Source of the DNA: Candidatus Binatia bacterium
GTDB lineage: Bacteria; Desulfobacterota; Binatia; UBA12015
NCBI GenBank assembly: GCA_029248525.1
Contig: JAQWJE010000057.1
Span: 90,635 to 154,634 of the forward strand
DNA length: 64,000 bases
Reading direction: 5' to 3'
Under the pieces are notes generated by a model. That model was not told the DNA's origin and searched no databases. It saw only the letters and a list, made by a program, of their open reading frames with translations. A program made the position numbers and the translations under genes. Positions 26,845 through 35,491 of the stretch are shown here, piece by piece; position 1 is the first letter of the stretch; each line of letters opens with the position of its first letter.

Positions 26845-27825
26845 ATGGTTGGCTTTCTGGCGCATCGTCTGGCGACGATGATTCCCCTTTTATTGGGAAT
26901 TACCTTTATTTCCTTTCTTGTTGTGGCACTCGCCCCGGGCGACTTTTTTGATTCTCTCGCAATGAATCCCTCGATCTCGCCACAGGCAATCGAGGCGATG
27001 AAGGCTGATTTTGGATACGGGGATCCGCTGCTGCTGCGCTACGGAAAGTGGCTCTGGCAGGCCGTCCAGGGGGATCTGGGCGTTTCCCTTTCTCATCGGG
27101 TCAGTGTGCTCACATTAATCGCGGAACGCGCCGGCAACACCTTGATACTTTCCCTGTCTGCGGCGCTCTTTACCTGGACTCTTGCGATTCCCCTGGGTGT
27201 CTGGATCGCCGTTCGTCGCGGTCGACTCTCGGATCGAATTCTTTCGATTTTGGGCTTTCTCGGGATGTCGATCCCGAATTTTTTTCTCGCCTTTCTCCTG
27301 ATGCGCTGGGCGTTGCACAGCGGATGGTTCCCCGTGGGTGGGACTTTCTCGCTGGACTATGAGCAACTCGCACCGCTCGCCAAGGTGGCTGATCGATTGC
27401 ACCATCTGGTTCTGCCGACGATCGTGCTGGGAACGGCCGGTATGGGGAGCTTGATGCGCCTGATGCGCAGTGCGGTTATTGAACTGGAGCGTTCGGACTT
27501 TGCGCGCACGGCCCGGGCCAAAGGTTTGGGGGAAGGACGAGTTCTCTTCATCCATATAATGCGGAATGCGCTCAATCCTTTCGTTACACTTGCCGGCTAC
27601 GAGTTGGGGGCGTTGCTCGGTGGCGCCGCATTGGTCGAGAATGTCATGAACCTGCAGGGGCTGGGATCGCTGATGCTGGGCGCGGTTCTCTCTCTCGATA
27701 TCTATCTGGTGATGGGATCGGTGTTGATCAGTTCGTTGCTTCTGCTGTTCGGGAATCTGATGGCCGATCTGCTCCTCGTTTGGGTGGACCCTCGAATCGA
27801 TTTCCAGCGACTGGAAGATTCGTGA
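26845..27825 (+). CDS. Oligopeptide/dipeptide-type ABC transporter permease (DppB-like)
   Basis: 326 aa with about six transmembrane helices. The N-terminal helix FLAHRLATMIPLLLGITFISF and a periplasmic segment are typical of DppB/OppB/GsiC permeases. The cytoplasmic EAA loop (ARAKGLGEGRVLFIHIMRNALNP) contacts the ATPase. Its stop overlaps the next start (TGATG). It forms an importer with the three following genes for a peptide, opine, glutathione or other Opp-type solute. Confidence 0.92.
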   Translation: MVGFLAHRLATMIPLLLGITFISFLVVALAPGDFFDSLAMNPSISPQAIEAMKADFGYGDPLLLRYGKWLWQAVQGDLGVSLSHRVSVLTLIAERAGNTLILSLSAALFTWTLAIPLGVWIAVRRGRLSDRILSILGFLGMSIPNFFLAFLLMRWALHSGWFPVGGTFSLDYEQLAPLAKVADRLHHLVLPTIVLGTAGMGSLMRLMRSAVIELERSDFARTARAKGLGEGRVLFIHIMRNALNPFVTLAGYELGALLGGAALVENVMNLQGLGSLMLGAVLSLDIYLVMGSVLISSLLLLFGNLMADLLLVWVDPRIDFQRLEDS

Positions 27826-28847
27826 TGCGCATTCGAGCATGGCGAGGGCCCTCTTGGGGGCTCAGTGGGGCAATCCTCTTTCTGCTCTATTTTTCGGCTA
27901 TTTTCGCACCATGGATCGCGTTCCATTCACCGGAGACTCAGGACCGCCAGTCCCCCGACGCGCCGCCGATGATTCTCCACCTTTCTCCGCCTCAGAATTG
28001 GATTTCGGAAAGTCTTCTCTACGTCCATCCTCAGACCCTGGTCGATCCCATGCGCCGTCTCTACAGGGTGGACCTCGAGCAGCGAATCCCTCTGCAGTTT
28101 TTCGTCCACGGACATCTTTTGGCGCCTGAGCCGGGGAATGGAAATGTCTTTTTGCTGGGGACGGATGCCCTCGGGCGAGATCTCTTCTCCCGCGTCTTGT
28201 TCGGCGGTCGTGTCAGCCTGTCGATCGGTATCGTCGGAGTTGTGATCAGTTTCACAATCGGGATTTTTGTCGGGGTGGTGGCGGGATATGCCGGCGGGCG
28301 AGTTGATCATCTCTTGATGCGATTGTGCGAGGTGATGATGGCCTTGCCTTCGTTTTTCTTCCTTCTGGCTCTCGCTGCCGTGATTCCGCCGGGGCTATCG
28401 CCTGTGCAAACGTTCTTTCTGCTGGTCGCCTTGATGAGCTTTATCCGATGGGCCGGTTTGGCTCGGGTTCTTCGTGGCATGACGGCATCGATTCGCGAAC
28501 GAGATTATGTGCAGGCGGCCCGTGCGCTCGGGGCCTCTCCCACGCGAATCGTCCTGCAGCATGTGCTGCCGGCAACTTTCTCCTACACCCTCGTTGCGGC
28601 CACTCTGGCGATTCCCGGATTTATTCTCGGCGAGAGTGCCTTGTCGCTTTTGGGGGTCGGGATCCAGGAGCCGGGAACGAGTTGGGGAGCCTTGCTGCGC
28701 GACGCGCAGAATCTCACCAATCTTGATTACAGGCCGTGGGTCCTGGCCCCGGGTATTTTGATCGTTGTGGCAACGATGGCTTTCAATTTTTTGGGTGATC
28801 GTCTGCAGGACCGATTCGATCCCCAAACCAGAGTTCTTGACCGATGA
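27825..28847 (+). CDS. Oligopeptide/dipeptide-type ABC transporter permease (DppC-like)
   Basis: 340 aa from the ATG at 27825, overlapping the previous stop. One N-terminal transmembrane helix is followed by a periplasmic region of about 75 residues (PPMILHLSPPQNW... RIPLQFFVHGH) before LLGTDALGRDLFSR, the DppC signature. The EAA loop is RALGASPTRIVLQHVLPA. The periplasmic insert is longer than in E. coli DppC, as in some OppC/YejE-type permeases. The next gene overlaps by 4 bases. Confidence 0.92.
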   Translation: MRIRAWRGPSWGLSGAILFLLYFSAIFAPWIAFHSPETQDRQSPDAPPMILHLSPPQNWISESLLYVHPQTLVDPMRRLYRVDLEQRIPLQFFVHGHLLAPEPGNGNVFLLGTDALGRDLFSRVLFGGRVSLSIGIVGVVISFTIGIFVGVVAGYAGGRVDHLLMRLCEVMMALPSFFFLLALAAVIPPGLSPVQTFFLLVALMSFIRWAGLARVLRGMTASIRERDYVQAARALGASPTRIVLQHVLPATFSYTLVAATLAIPGFILGESALSLLGVGIQEPGTSWGALLRDAQNLTNLDYRPWVLAPGILIVVATMAFNFLGDRLQDRFDPQTRVLDR

Positions 28848-29830
28848 AGGGAGCCCCTATTCTGCAGGTGACGGACCTTGTGGTGGATTTCCACACGCCA
28901 CACGGGGTTGCTCGAGCTGTCGATGGAGCGTCATTTGATCTTTCATCGGGGGCCACCCTCGGGTTGGTCGGCGAATCAGGCTCGGGCAAGAGCGTCTCTG
29001 CCCTGTCGATTTTGGGGCTTCTGAGCCCGTCTGCACGCGTGGTCTCGGGAACGATTCAATTCGCCGGGCGAGATCTTTTACAGCTCTCCGCGCGGGAATT
29101 CCGCAGGGTGCGGGGCAAAGAGATTTCGATGGTTTTCCAGGAGCCGATGACGTCGTTGAATCCACTCTTTACGGTGGGGCGCCAGATAGCAGAGGTGGTT
29201 CGGCACCATGAAAGAGTTTCACGGCGCGAGGCCTGGGGCCGAGCGGTCGAGATGTTGCGGATAGTAGAGATTCCCGATCCGGAAAATCGGGCGTCGGCGT
29301 ATCCACACGAGTTGTCGGGCGGAATGCGACAGCGCGTGATGATCGCCATGGCGTTGGTCTGTCGGCCCAAGTTGTTGATCGCGGATGAGCCTACGACCGC
29401 CCTGGATGCGACCATTGAGGCCGAGATCCTAGACCTTCTGGGCGAAATGCAGAAAAAGTTTTCCATGAGTGTGCTTCTCATCACCCACGATCTGGGTGTG
29501 GTATCTCGGCGGGCGAGTGAAGTTGCGGTGCTTTACTCGGGCCGCATTATCGAGCGGGCGCGGACGGAAGATCTCTTTGCGGCACCGGCACACCCCTATA
29601 CCCGTATGTTATTGGACTCTCTTCCCCGGCTCTACGAGCGTCGCGACCGTCTGGTCGCGATTCCGGGCGCGGTTCCGGAGCCTGGCAAGCGCCCCGAGGG
29701 TTGCCGCTTTCGGGATCGTTGTCCCCGGGTGACCGCTGCATGTGCGCCGAAGGAGCCCGAGTTGGAGAACCTCGCGGGTTCTCGGTTCGTCGCTTGTCAG
29801 CATCGCTTGATGCCCGGAGAGTTGTTGTGA
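28844..29830 (+). CDS. Oligopeptide-type ABC transporter ATP-binding protein (DppD-like)
   Basis: 328 aa. Walker A is GESGSGKS, the signature is LSGGMRQR, and Walker B with the D-loop is [12 protein letters not shown]. The C-terminal Cys cluster RCPRVTAAC is the family-specific oligopeptide-transporter extension, which in relatives may bind an iron-sulphur cluster. It starts inside the end of the permease gene and ends in a GTGA overlap with the second ATPase, so all four genes are translationally coupled. Confidence 0.94.
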   Translation: MKGAPILQVTDLVVDFHTPHGVARAVDGASFDLSSGATLGLVGESGSGKSVSALSILGLLSPSARVVSGTIQFAGRDLLQLSAREFRRVRGKEISMVFQEPMTSLNPLFTVGRQIAEVVRHHERVSRREAWGRAVEMLRIVEIPDPENRASAYPHELSGGMRQRVMIAMALVCRPKLLIADEPTTALDATIEAEILDLLGEMQKKFSMSVLLITHDLGVVSRRASEVAVLYSGRIIERARTEDLFAAPAHPYTRMLLDSLPRLYERRDRLVAIPGAVPEPGKRPEGCRFRDRCPRVTAACAPKEPELENLAGSRFVACQHRLMPGELL

Positions 29831-30852
29831 AAAGGGAACAGGCGCTTGTGGAGGCGCGCGGAGTTTCACGTTCGTTTGCGACCGGCCGCAGTCGTTGGAG
29901 TCGAAGGATGGTACCGGCTGTCCGCGATATCAGCCTTCGGATAGCGGCGGGAGAAACCTTGGGCGTAGTCGGGGAGTCCGGCTCCGGAAAGTCTACCCTC
30001 GGCCGATTGCTTCTGCGATTGCTGCCGCCGACCTCCGGTCAGGTCTTTTTCGATGGGCAGGATCTGGCAGGGTTGCCTCGCCTCGAGTTGCAGCGGCTGA
30101 GACGAGAAATGCAGGTTGTCTTCCAGGATCCGGTGGGCTCGCTCGACCCTCGATTCCGGGTAGAGGATCTGATCGGGGAAGGTCTGGATATTCATGGACT
30201 GGCAGAGGGGAAAGAACGCTCTCGCACCATTGCTCGCCTCCTCGAAGAGGTGGGGCTTTCCTCCGATCACCGGCGGCGGTTCCCCCACGAATTCAGCGGT
30301 GGGCAACGCCAGAGGATCGGGATCGCTCGCGCGCTTGCGGTTTCCCCGCGTTTTATCGTTTTGGACGAGCCTGTATCGGCGCTGGATGTATCCGTTCAAG
30401 CGCAGGTTCTGAACCTGCTGGCCGATTTGCAGCGCGAACGGGGACTGGCCTACTTCTTCGTGGCCCATGACCTGCGCGTGGTCGCACATTTCAGTGACAG
30501 AATTGCGGTGCTCTATGCAGGTCGTGTTGTGGAATTGGCTGATCGTGATGCTCTGATCGCGCGGCCGGGCCACCCTTATACCCAGAGCCTGCTTTCCGCG
30601 GTGGCGGAAATCGGCGTTGTGGACCAGGGACGGGTGCAACTCGCCGGGGAGCCGCCAAGCCCCCTCCGTCCACCTTCGGGATGCGCGTTTCACCCCCGTT
30701 GTCCCTATGCCGCTGATCGCTGCCGTCAGGAGCAGCCGTCATTGTCGGATCGGGATCCGGGCCATGCCATTGCTTGTCATTTTCCACTCGATGGGTCTCC
30801 CGTTGCCCCCGGCGGAACAAAAGGCCAAGATAAACCGGAGAAGAAACTTTAG
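29827..30852 (+). CDS. Oligopeptide-type ABC transporter ATP-binding protein (DppF-like)
   Basis: 341 aa from a GTG at 29827 that overlaps the preceding TGA; a TTG far upstream is open but would overlap the DppD-like gene for over 120 bases. Walker A is GESGSGKST, the signature FSGGQRQR, and Walker [13 protein letters not shown]. The Cys motif CPYAADRC closes the protein. It pairs with the preceding ATPase. No extracellular solute-binding protein gene lies next to the cluster; the next gene is a small lipoprotein. Confidence 0.93.
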   Translation: MKREQALVEARGVSRSFATGRSRWSRRMVPAVRDISLRIAAGETLGVVGESGSGKSTLGRLLLRLLPPTSGQVFFDGQDLAGLPRLELQRLRREMQVVFQDPVGSLDPRFRVEDLIGEGLDIHGLAEGKERSRTIARLLEEVGLSSDHRRRFPHEFSGGQRQRIGIARALAVSPRFIVLDEPVSALDVSVQAQVLNLLADLQRERGLAYFFVAHDLRVVAHFSDRIAVLYAGRVVELADRDALIARPGHPYTQSLLSAVAEIGVVDQGRVQLAGEPPSPLRPPSGCAFHPRCPYAADRCRQEQPSLSDRDPGHAIACHFPLDGSPVAPGGTKGQDKPEKKL

Positions 30853-30863
30853 GAGTGATTGCG

Positions 30864-31301
30864 ATGAAGAAAACAGGGATGACCGTCAGTGTTTTGGGTT
30901 TGGTAACGATGTTGGTTTTGCCGTCTGGTTGTTCGGCCAGAGACCCCCAGCCGGAGCTCTATCCGAACGCTCATTTGCGCAAGGTCGGTGACGCTCAGGC
31001 GAAGCAGGATATCGCCTATTGTCAGGCGTTGTCGCAGCAATACCTGCAGAAAAACAACGCAGCCGCGGACGCCGCCGGCAACACGGTCGGAGGTGCTGCG
31101 GGCGGCGCTGCTCTCGGCGCGATTGGCGGGGCCATCGGTGGGAACGCCGGAAAGGGTGCCGCAATTGGAGCCGGCGTCGGGGCAGGGCTGGGCCTGCTGC
31201 GCGGTCTTTCGAAAGGCGCGCAGCCCCCTCAAAACTATGAGGCCTTCGTCCGCAAATGCATGACGGACAAGGGGTATGACGTCATCGGCTTTGGCCGCTG
31301 A
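30864..31301 (+). CDS. Small lipoprotein with a glycine-zipper segment
   Basis: 145 aa from the ATG at 30864, with AGGAG 8 bases upstream; a GTG at 30855 has no such site. The signal sequence ends LPSGC, a lipobox. Residues of about 70-110 are a glycine zipper (GGAAGGAALGAIGGAIGG and GAAIGAGVGAGLGLL), which inserts into or packs against membranes in many envelope proteins. C-terminal Cys (RKCMTDKGYDVIG) resembles small outer-membrane lipoproteins. It follows the ABC genes by 11 bp, but a shared function is uncertain. Confidence 0.8.
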   Translation: MKKTGMTVSVLGLVTMLVLPSGCSARDPQPELYPNAHLRKVGDAQAKQDIAYCQALSQQYLQKNNAAADAAGNTVGGAAGGAALGAIGGAIGGNAGKGAAIGAGVGAGLGLLRGLSKGAQPPQNYEAFVRKCMTDKGYDVIGFGR

Positions 31302-31304
31302 GTT

Positions 31305-31919
31305 TCAGGCGTCGCGTTCGGCGAGGACTCGTTCGACGGTATCAACGATCGCGACCGTGCGAGCATCAAGCTCGATGTTCACACGGTCGCCTTCGTTCTT
31401 CTCGCCGAGATTGGTCAGTCGAAGGGTCTCCGGAATGAGGTGGATCCAGAAAGAGCCCGATGCGTCGCGTTCTCCGACCGTCAGGCTCGAGCCGTCAACG
31501 GCGATAAACCCCTTGGTGCTGATATAGCGCATCCACCGAGCCGGCACAGTAATCTCGAGATCCCAGACGTGGCCATCGACTTTTCGTGAGCTGATCCTGC
31601 CTGTGCCGCTCACGTGGCCAGCGACGTCGTGGCCACCGACTTCATCGCCTACCCGAGAGCTGCGCTCGACGGCTACTTTTTGACCGGGTGCCAAATCGCC
31701 GAGTGTTGTGAGTTGCAGGGTTTCGGCAATTGCATCAAACCGGACCAGGGACCCCTCGATGGCGACGACGGTCTGACAGACGCCGTCGATAGAGACGCTG
31801 GCACCAGAGACAAGACCCTCGAGCAGAGCTTCCGGCAGTTCTACATCGTAAGTGAGAAGGTCTGGCTGTCGAGAGACGTTGGCTACGGGGAAGGCCCCGC
31901 GAGTGATTCCCGTATACAT
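31305..31919 (-). CDS. ribE: Riboflavin synthase, alpha chain
   Basis: 204 aa, the family's usual size. MYTGITRG is a variant of the MFTGIV start. The protein shows the expected internal duplication: GASVSIDGVCQTV in the first half and FIAVDGSSLTVGERD in the second, each followed by TLQLTTLGDL or TLRLTNLGEK. It converts two 6,7-dimethyl-8-ribityllumazine molecules into riboflavin. It lies 47 bp after the bactofilin gene, at the end of the ribosomal block, and no other rib gene or FMN riboswitch is seen. Confidence 0.93.
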   Translation of the reverse strand: MYTGITRGAFPVANVSRQPDLLTYDVELPEALLEGLVSGASVSIDGVCQTVVAIEGSLVRFDAIAETLQLTTLGDLAPGQKVAVERSSRVGDEVGGHDVAGHVSGTGRISSRKVDGHVWDLEITVPARWMRYISTKGFIAVDGSSLTVGERDASGSFWIHLIPETLRLTNLGEKNEGDRVNIELDARTVAIVDTVERVLAERDA

Positions 31920-31966
31920 TATAGCCTCATCGTTCCTTCCTCGAGGGGATCGCGCAAGCTCCGGGG

Positions 31967-32443
31967 CTAGTGGCTTCGGGCGGCAGGCTCTTGTTCCGAC
32001 GGCTGTTTCCCACCGGCGCTTTCCTCGACGGTCAGAAGCTCGGTCCGGGCGGTTGCCTGGCTACGCACTTGTCCTTCGAAGCGGGCGCCGGCGTCAACGG
32101 TCAGGCATCGCGCCTGGATGGAGCCGAAGACACTCCCGGTGCTGGCGATGCGGACATCGCCGCTTTCGATCACATCACCGGTCAGAGTTCCTTCGATGAC
32201 CAGATCCTGTGCTCGGATCCTGGCCTCGACTTCTGCCGTTGGTCCGATGAGCAGCAATTGGTCGGCATGGACTTCCCCTTTGAGTCGCCCATCCACCCGT
32301 GCGTCGGCCGGGAAGTGAATCCTTCCGGAAAGAACAACGTCGGACGCGATCTCATGGCGAAACTGCGGTTCGCCGCGAGCCGTCTCGTTGTGGTCCTGCT
32401 GGGAGGGCGATCTCTGAGGATCGAGTGGTGTGTCCGTCGGCAT
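31967..32443 (-). CDS. Bactofilin-family cytoskeletal protein
   Basis: 158 aa from the ATG at 32443; longer readings run into rplS. A disordered N-terminal region is followed by a beta-helical core with the bactofilin pattern (SDVVLSGRIHFPADARVDGRLKGEVHA, TAEVEARIRAQDLVIEGTLTGDV in successive rungs), then a short charged tail. Bactofilins polymerise without nucleotide and scaffold cell-shape or envelope proteins. The position directly after rplS is unusual. Confidence 0.85.
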   Translation of the reverse strand: MPTDTPLDPQRSPSQQDHNETARGEPQFRHEIASDVVLSGRIHFPADARVDGRLKGEVHADQLLLIGPTAEVEARIRAQDLVIEGTLTGDVIESGDVRIASTGSVFGSIQARCLTVDAGARFEGQVRSQATARTELLTVEESAGGKQPSEQEPAARSH

Positions 32444-32465
32444 GAGATCGGCGCTCGGGCCGAAC

Positions 32466-32822
32466 TCAGTCGCGTCGGCGCTCTTTGATGCGAGCGGCCT
32501 TGCCGGATCGCTCGCGCAGGTAATAGAGCTTGGCCCGTCGGACCCGGCCCCGCGTCGCGACTTCGATCTTGTCGATTCGATGCGAATGGAGCGGGAAGGT
32601 TCTCTCGACGCCGACGCCATAGGAGACTTTTCGAACGGTGAAGGTCTCTCTCACGGAGCCGTGGTGTCGACGAATGCAGGCGCCTTCGAAGATCTGGATA
32701 CGTTCTTTTTCGCCTTCAACGACTTTCACGTGGACCCGCAGGCTGTCGCCCGGGCGGAATTCCGGAAGGTCAGTTTTCAGCTGTTCGGCTTCGATCGCCG
32801 CAATGATATCGCCTTTGCCCAT
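32466..32822 (-). CDS. rplS: 50S ribosomal protein L19
   Basis: 118 aa from the ATG at 32822, preceded by [62 protein letters not shown] and [14 protein letters not shown] are the standard L19 motifs in order. It sits at the interface of the two ribosomal subunits. It is the last ribosomal gene of the block that begins at ffh or rpsP. There are 162 bp between it and the SPOUT methyltransferase. Confidence 0.97.
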   Translation of the reverse strand: MGKGDIIAAIEAEQLKTDLPEFRPGDSLRVHVKVVEGEKERIQIFEGACIRRHHGSVRETFTVRKVSYGVGVERTFPLHSHRIDKIEVATRGRVRRAKLYYLRERSGKAARIKERRRD

Positions 32823-32984
32823 GATTTTCCTCGAAAATTGGACCGGATCACGTCGCGCCATGCGGGGTGTTCGCAGAATTGCGTCCACACTCCTGACCGA
32901 GAGGTGCCTCCGAGAGACTCCTTCTAACGATTGGCGATCGAGATTGCATGGATAGCCGCGGCTGGAAGGAAATTCCCCGAAAAT

Positions 32985-33554
32985 TCATTGTTTTCGCTGG
33001 CCAAAGAGGCGGTCCAACATAATCGCGGCGGCGGCGCGGACCGACAGATGGTTGTAGTCCGAGGCGCCGTCGATCGGCGCAAGGCGTCGGGTGCATCGTT
33101 CCAGGATTTCCGACGTTAGCCCGTAGCCGGTGCCCAAAAGCAGAAGGAAGGGGGTCTCGCTTTCCGCGATTTCGCGGGACATCGCAGGGTAGCCAATGGT
33201 CCCGATACCGGGCCGTGCGGATGTTGCGATCATGGTGGGTAAAGACCCGGTCTCGTTTTCGACCTGAGCGAGAATTTGGTCGAGATCGGAGGAGATCCGG
33301 ACAAATTGCAGGGCGTCCCCGCGCGTCGGATTGTAGGTCGCGCCGTGGCCTTCCATCCAATGCCAGAGGATACGTTCGGTCAGTTTCCGCATTCCCAGAA
33401 CAGGATGACCGATAAAAAACCCGTCGACGTCGTAGGTCCGAGCGGATCGAGCGATATCGTGGACGTCGATATTGGTGATGGAGGTCGTAACGACTTCACC
33501 GTCACGATTGACGACCGGGTGATGGAGGAGGGCGATATAGAACCGAGCTGGCAT
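32985..33554 (-). CDS. SPOUT-class RNA methyltransferase (COG4752-like)
   Basis: 189 aa. YIALLHHPVVNRDGEVVTTS at the start and IDVHDIARSARTYDVDGFFIGHP after it match the small SPOUT RNA methyltransferases that sit beside, or fused to, trmD in some deltaproteobacteria. FLLLLGTGYGLTSE in the C-terminal half is the expected SAM-binding knot region. The target RNA position is not known. It starts 12 bp after trmD ends. Confidence 0.85.
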   Translation of the reverse strand: MPARFYIALLHHPVVNRDGEVVTTSITNIDVHDIARSARTYDVDGFFIGHPVLGMRKLTERILWHWMEGHGATYNPTRGDALQFVRISSDLDQILAQVENETGSLPTMIATSARPGIGTIGYPAMSREIAESETPFLLLLGTGYGLTSEILERCTRRLAPIDGASDYNHLSVRAAAAIMLDRLFGQRKQ

Positions 33555-33566
33555 AAGGCGACCGTC

Positions 33567-34253
33567 TCAGCCCTTGCGGGTTCGATTGGGAGGAACCAGA
33601 TCGGGCCGTCGTCGTCGCGTATCGGCCAGGGATTTTTCCTGGCGCCATTTTTCAATCTCGGCATGATTCCCTGACAGCAGCACCGGGGGCACCGCCTCGC
33701 CGCGGAAAACTTCCGGTCGCGTAAACTGGGGGTGTTCGAGCAATTCTTCGTTAAAGGATTCGGTTTGCAGCGACGCGGGATTGCCTATGATTCCCGGTAC
33801 GAGTCGCGTGACCGCATCCACCACAACGGCAGCGCCAGCTTCGCCACCGTTGAGGACGTAGTCCCCGATGCTGATCTGTCCATCGATATAGGCGTCGAGT
33901 CGCTCGTCGACGCCCTCGTACCGTCCACAGATCAGGAGGAGCTGGTCTGTTTCAGCTAACTGGGCCGCTTTTTTTTGCGTGAAGCTCTCGCCGCGTGCCG
34001 CCAACAGGAGCTTGACGGTGGTCGGGGATGCGATCTCCTCGATCGCTGTGACCAATGGCTCAATTTTCATCACCATGCCGTGCCCACCACCATAGGGGGT
34101 GTCGTCAACGGTATGGTGCTTGTCGGTCGCCCAGTCGCGCAGCTGGTGCAAGCGGATATCGATCTTGCCGGCAGTGATGCCCTTGCCGATCAGGCTGGTT
34201 TGCAGAATGCCGGAGAAGTATTCCGGGAAAATTGTCAGGATATCGATGCGCAC
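33567..34253 (-). CDS. trmD: tRNA (guanine37-N1)-methyltransferase
   Basis: 228 aa, slightly shorter than usual. RIDILTIFPEYF at the start, DDTPYGGGHGMVMK, and LLLICGRYEGVDERLDAYI (the knot that binds SAM) followed by DYVLNGGE are diagnostic. It methylates G37 next to the anticodon and prevents frameshifting. It follows rimM with a 6 bp gap. Confidence 0.97.
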   Translation of the reverse strand: MRIDILTIFPEYFSGILQTSLIGKGITAGKIDIRLHQLRDWATDKHHTVDDTPYGGGHGMVMKIEPLVTAIEEIASPTTVKLLLAARGESFTQKKAAQLAETDQLLLICGRYEGVDERLDAYIDGQISIGDYVLNGGEAGAAVVVDAVTRLVPGIIGNPASLQTESFNEELLEHPQFTRPEVFRGEAVPPVLLSGNHAEIEKWRQEKSLADTRRRRPDLVPPNRTRKG

Positions 34254-34259
34254 CAGAGT

Positions 34260-34766
34260 CTATTCTTCCGGAATGAGGCCTTCAGGCGGGTCGATGGTCG
34301 CGGTGCGTCCGGGCAGATCGATCTCGACCACGATCGGCTCGACAACCGGAATCAGAGATTCGCGATCTCCGAGACGTACGATCCAGAGGTCGTTGGCCGG
34401 CATGGACTGGATCTCCTCGATACGACCGACCAGCTGTCCCTGTTTCGTGCGCACTTCGAGACCGATGGCCTCCCAGTGATAGATGCCGGTATCTCCTGCT
34501 TCCGGCAGTCCGTCTCGCTCGATGCGGACTTCGCAACCCACCCAGGGCTGCAGCGCATTCAGGCTCTCGATATCTGCGAGGCCCATAAGAATGATGTTCT
34601 TGTGAGGTCGGCTCTCCAGAACTCGGAAGGCCTTTTGCTCGCTGCCGTCTCGGCTGATCAGTGTGATCGTATCGGCCGAAAGGAGGCCAGGGGAGCCGGG
34701 GTTGAACGGGTGGATCTTGGCGAGCCCTCGGACACCATGCCCGCCAACGATTTTGCCAACGGCAAT
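34260..34766 (-). CDS. rimM: Ribosome maturation factor RimM, no canonical start codon
   Basis: The conserved N-terminus (VGKIVGGHGVRGLAKI, then SRPHKNIIL) and the C-terminal PRC domain (YHWEAIGLEV, DPPEGLI) are intact. However, the frame has no ATG, GTG or TTG between the khpA stop TAG (34875-34877) and an internal ATG at 34586, which would delete the N-terminal domain. An ATT at 34766 gives IAVGKIV and 168 aa, the normal length; I use it as a provisional start. No good ribosome-binding site precedes it. The whole stretch 34874-34767 is open and in frame with khpA, so read-through or a sequence error are alternatives. RimM helps assemble the 30S subunit. Confidence 0.8.
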   Translation of the reverse strand: MAVGKIVGGHGVRGLAKIHPFNPGSPGLLSADTITLISRDGSEQKAFRVLESRPHKNIILMGLADIESLNALQPWVGCEVRIERDGLPEAGDTGIYHWEAIGLEVRTKQGQLVGRIEEIQSMPANDLWIVRLGDRESLIPVVEPIVVEIDLPGRTATIDPPEGLIPEE

Positions 34767-34803
34767 GGCTTCGTCTGGAGGCTGTTTTGCTGAGCCTTGC
34801 TCG

Positions 34804-34833
34804 GCAACAACTTCGACGGCAGCAACTTCGATG
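34804..34833 (-). repeat. Two 15-bp tandem repeats in the khpA-rimM linker
   Basis: GCAACAACTTCGACG (34804-34818) and GCAGCAACTTCGATG (34819-34833) match at 13 of 15 positions. On the minus strand the unit is five codons long and encodes EVAAV/EVVAE, so the repeat keeps the frame shared by khpA and rimM. Confidence 0.7.
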
Positions 34834-34874
34834 GCTGCAGAAGGATCCGTATCTGATCTCGGGGGTTTCGTGAG

Positions 34875-35114
34875 CTATTTCTCTTCGATGATTTCGAGGA
34901 CGATCTTGCGGCTCTGCCGCGAGGCCACCGCATTCACCAGAGTACGGATGGATTTAGCGGTGCGTCCCTGTTTCCCGATAATGCGTCCGAGATCCTCGGG
35001 AGCGACGCGAAGTTCGATGATGGAGGCGGTTTCGCCCTCCGTCTCGGTGATGACCACCGCATCCGGGTTATTCACCAGATGCTGGGCGATCAACTCTACC
35101 AGTTCTTTCATCAT
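34875..35114 (-). CDS. khpA: KH-domain RNA-binding protein KhpA
   Basis: 79 aa from the ATG at 35114 (a second ATG is at 35111), one base after the rpsP stop. MKELVELIAQHLVNNPDAV, VAPEDLGRIIGKQGRTAKSIRTLV (with the KH-type GxxG as GKQG) and KIVLEIIEE are typical. It binds RNA, often with KhpB. The stop is TAG. Downstream, rimM continues in the same frame. Confidence 0.93.
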   Translation of the reverse strand: MMKELVELIAQHLVNNPDAVVITETEGETASIIELRVAPEDLGRIIGKQGRTAKSIRTLVNAVASRQSRKIVLEIIEEK

Positions 35115-35115
35115 A

Positions 35116-35400
35116 TCAGCCCTCAGCAGCGGCCGGAGCAGCTTCTGTGGCGGGAAGTCCCGTCCATCCCGCCTGCTTGAGGAGGATGGCCACAGTGTCG
35201 CTCGGCTTCGCACCGTTTCGGATCCACTTCTCGACTTTGTCGAGATGGACACGAAGATTCACAGGTTCCGAGGTCGGATCATAATGGCCGAGTTGCTCCA
35301 GAAAGCGCCCATCGCGTGGGGACTTTTTGGAAGCCGCCACGATACGATAGAAAGGACGTTTTTTCGATCCGTGACGTGCAAGGCGAATGGTGGTTGCCAT
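35116..35400 (-). CDS. rpsP: 30S ribosomal protein S16
   Basis: 94 aa from the ATG at 35400, with GGAGAG 6 bases upstream. TTIRLARHGSKKRPFYRIV at the start, DGRFLEQLGHYDP in the middle and WIRNGAKPSDTVAILLKQAG near the end are diagnostic of S16. It is followed at once by khpA and preceded by ffh with a 91 bp gap. Confidence 0.97.
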   Translation of the reverse strand: MATTIRLARHGSKKRPFYRIVAASKKSPRDGRFLEQLGHYDPTSEPVNLRVHLDKVEKWIRNGAKPSDTVAILLKQAGWTGLPATEAAPAAAEG

Positions 35401-35491
35401 GAGAACTCTCCGTGAAACCTGACTTGAATCTCTAAAATTAACCGAGGGACAACGACGGACGGCTTATTCCACCCGACGCAAGACCCTCCCT

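Noticed and set aside
34260..34877. Genome-wide TAG recoding as the explanation for khpA-rimM
   Set aside because: rimM itself, the gene at 14164 and the gene ending at 63827 appear to end in TAG at the expected family lengths or boundaries, so TAG acts as an ordinary stop here.
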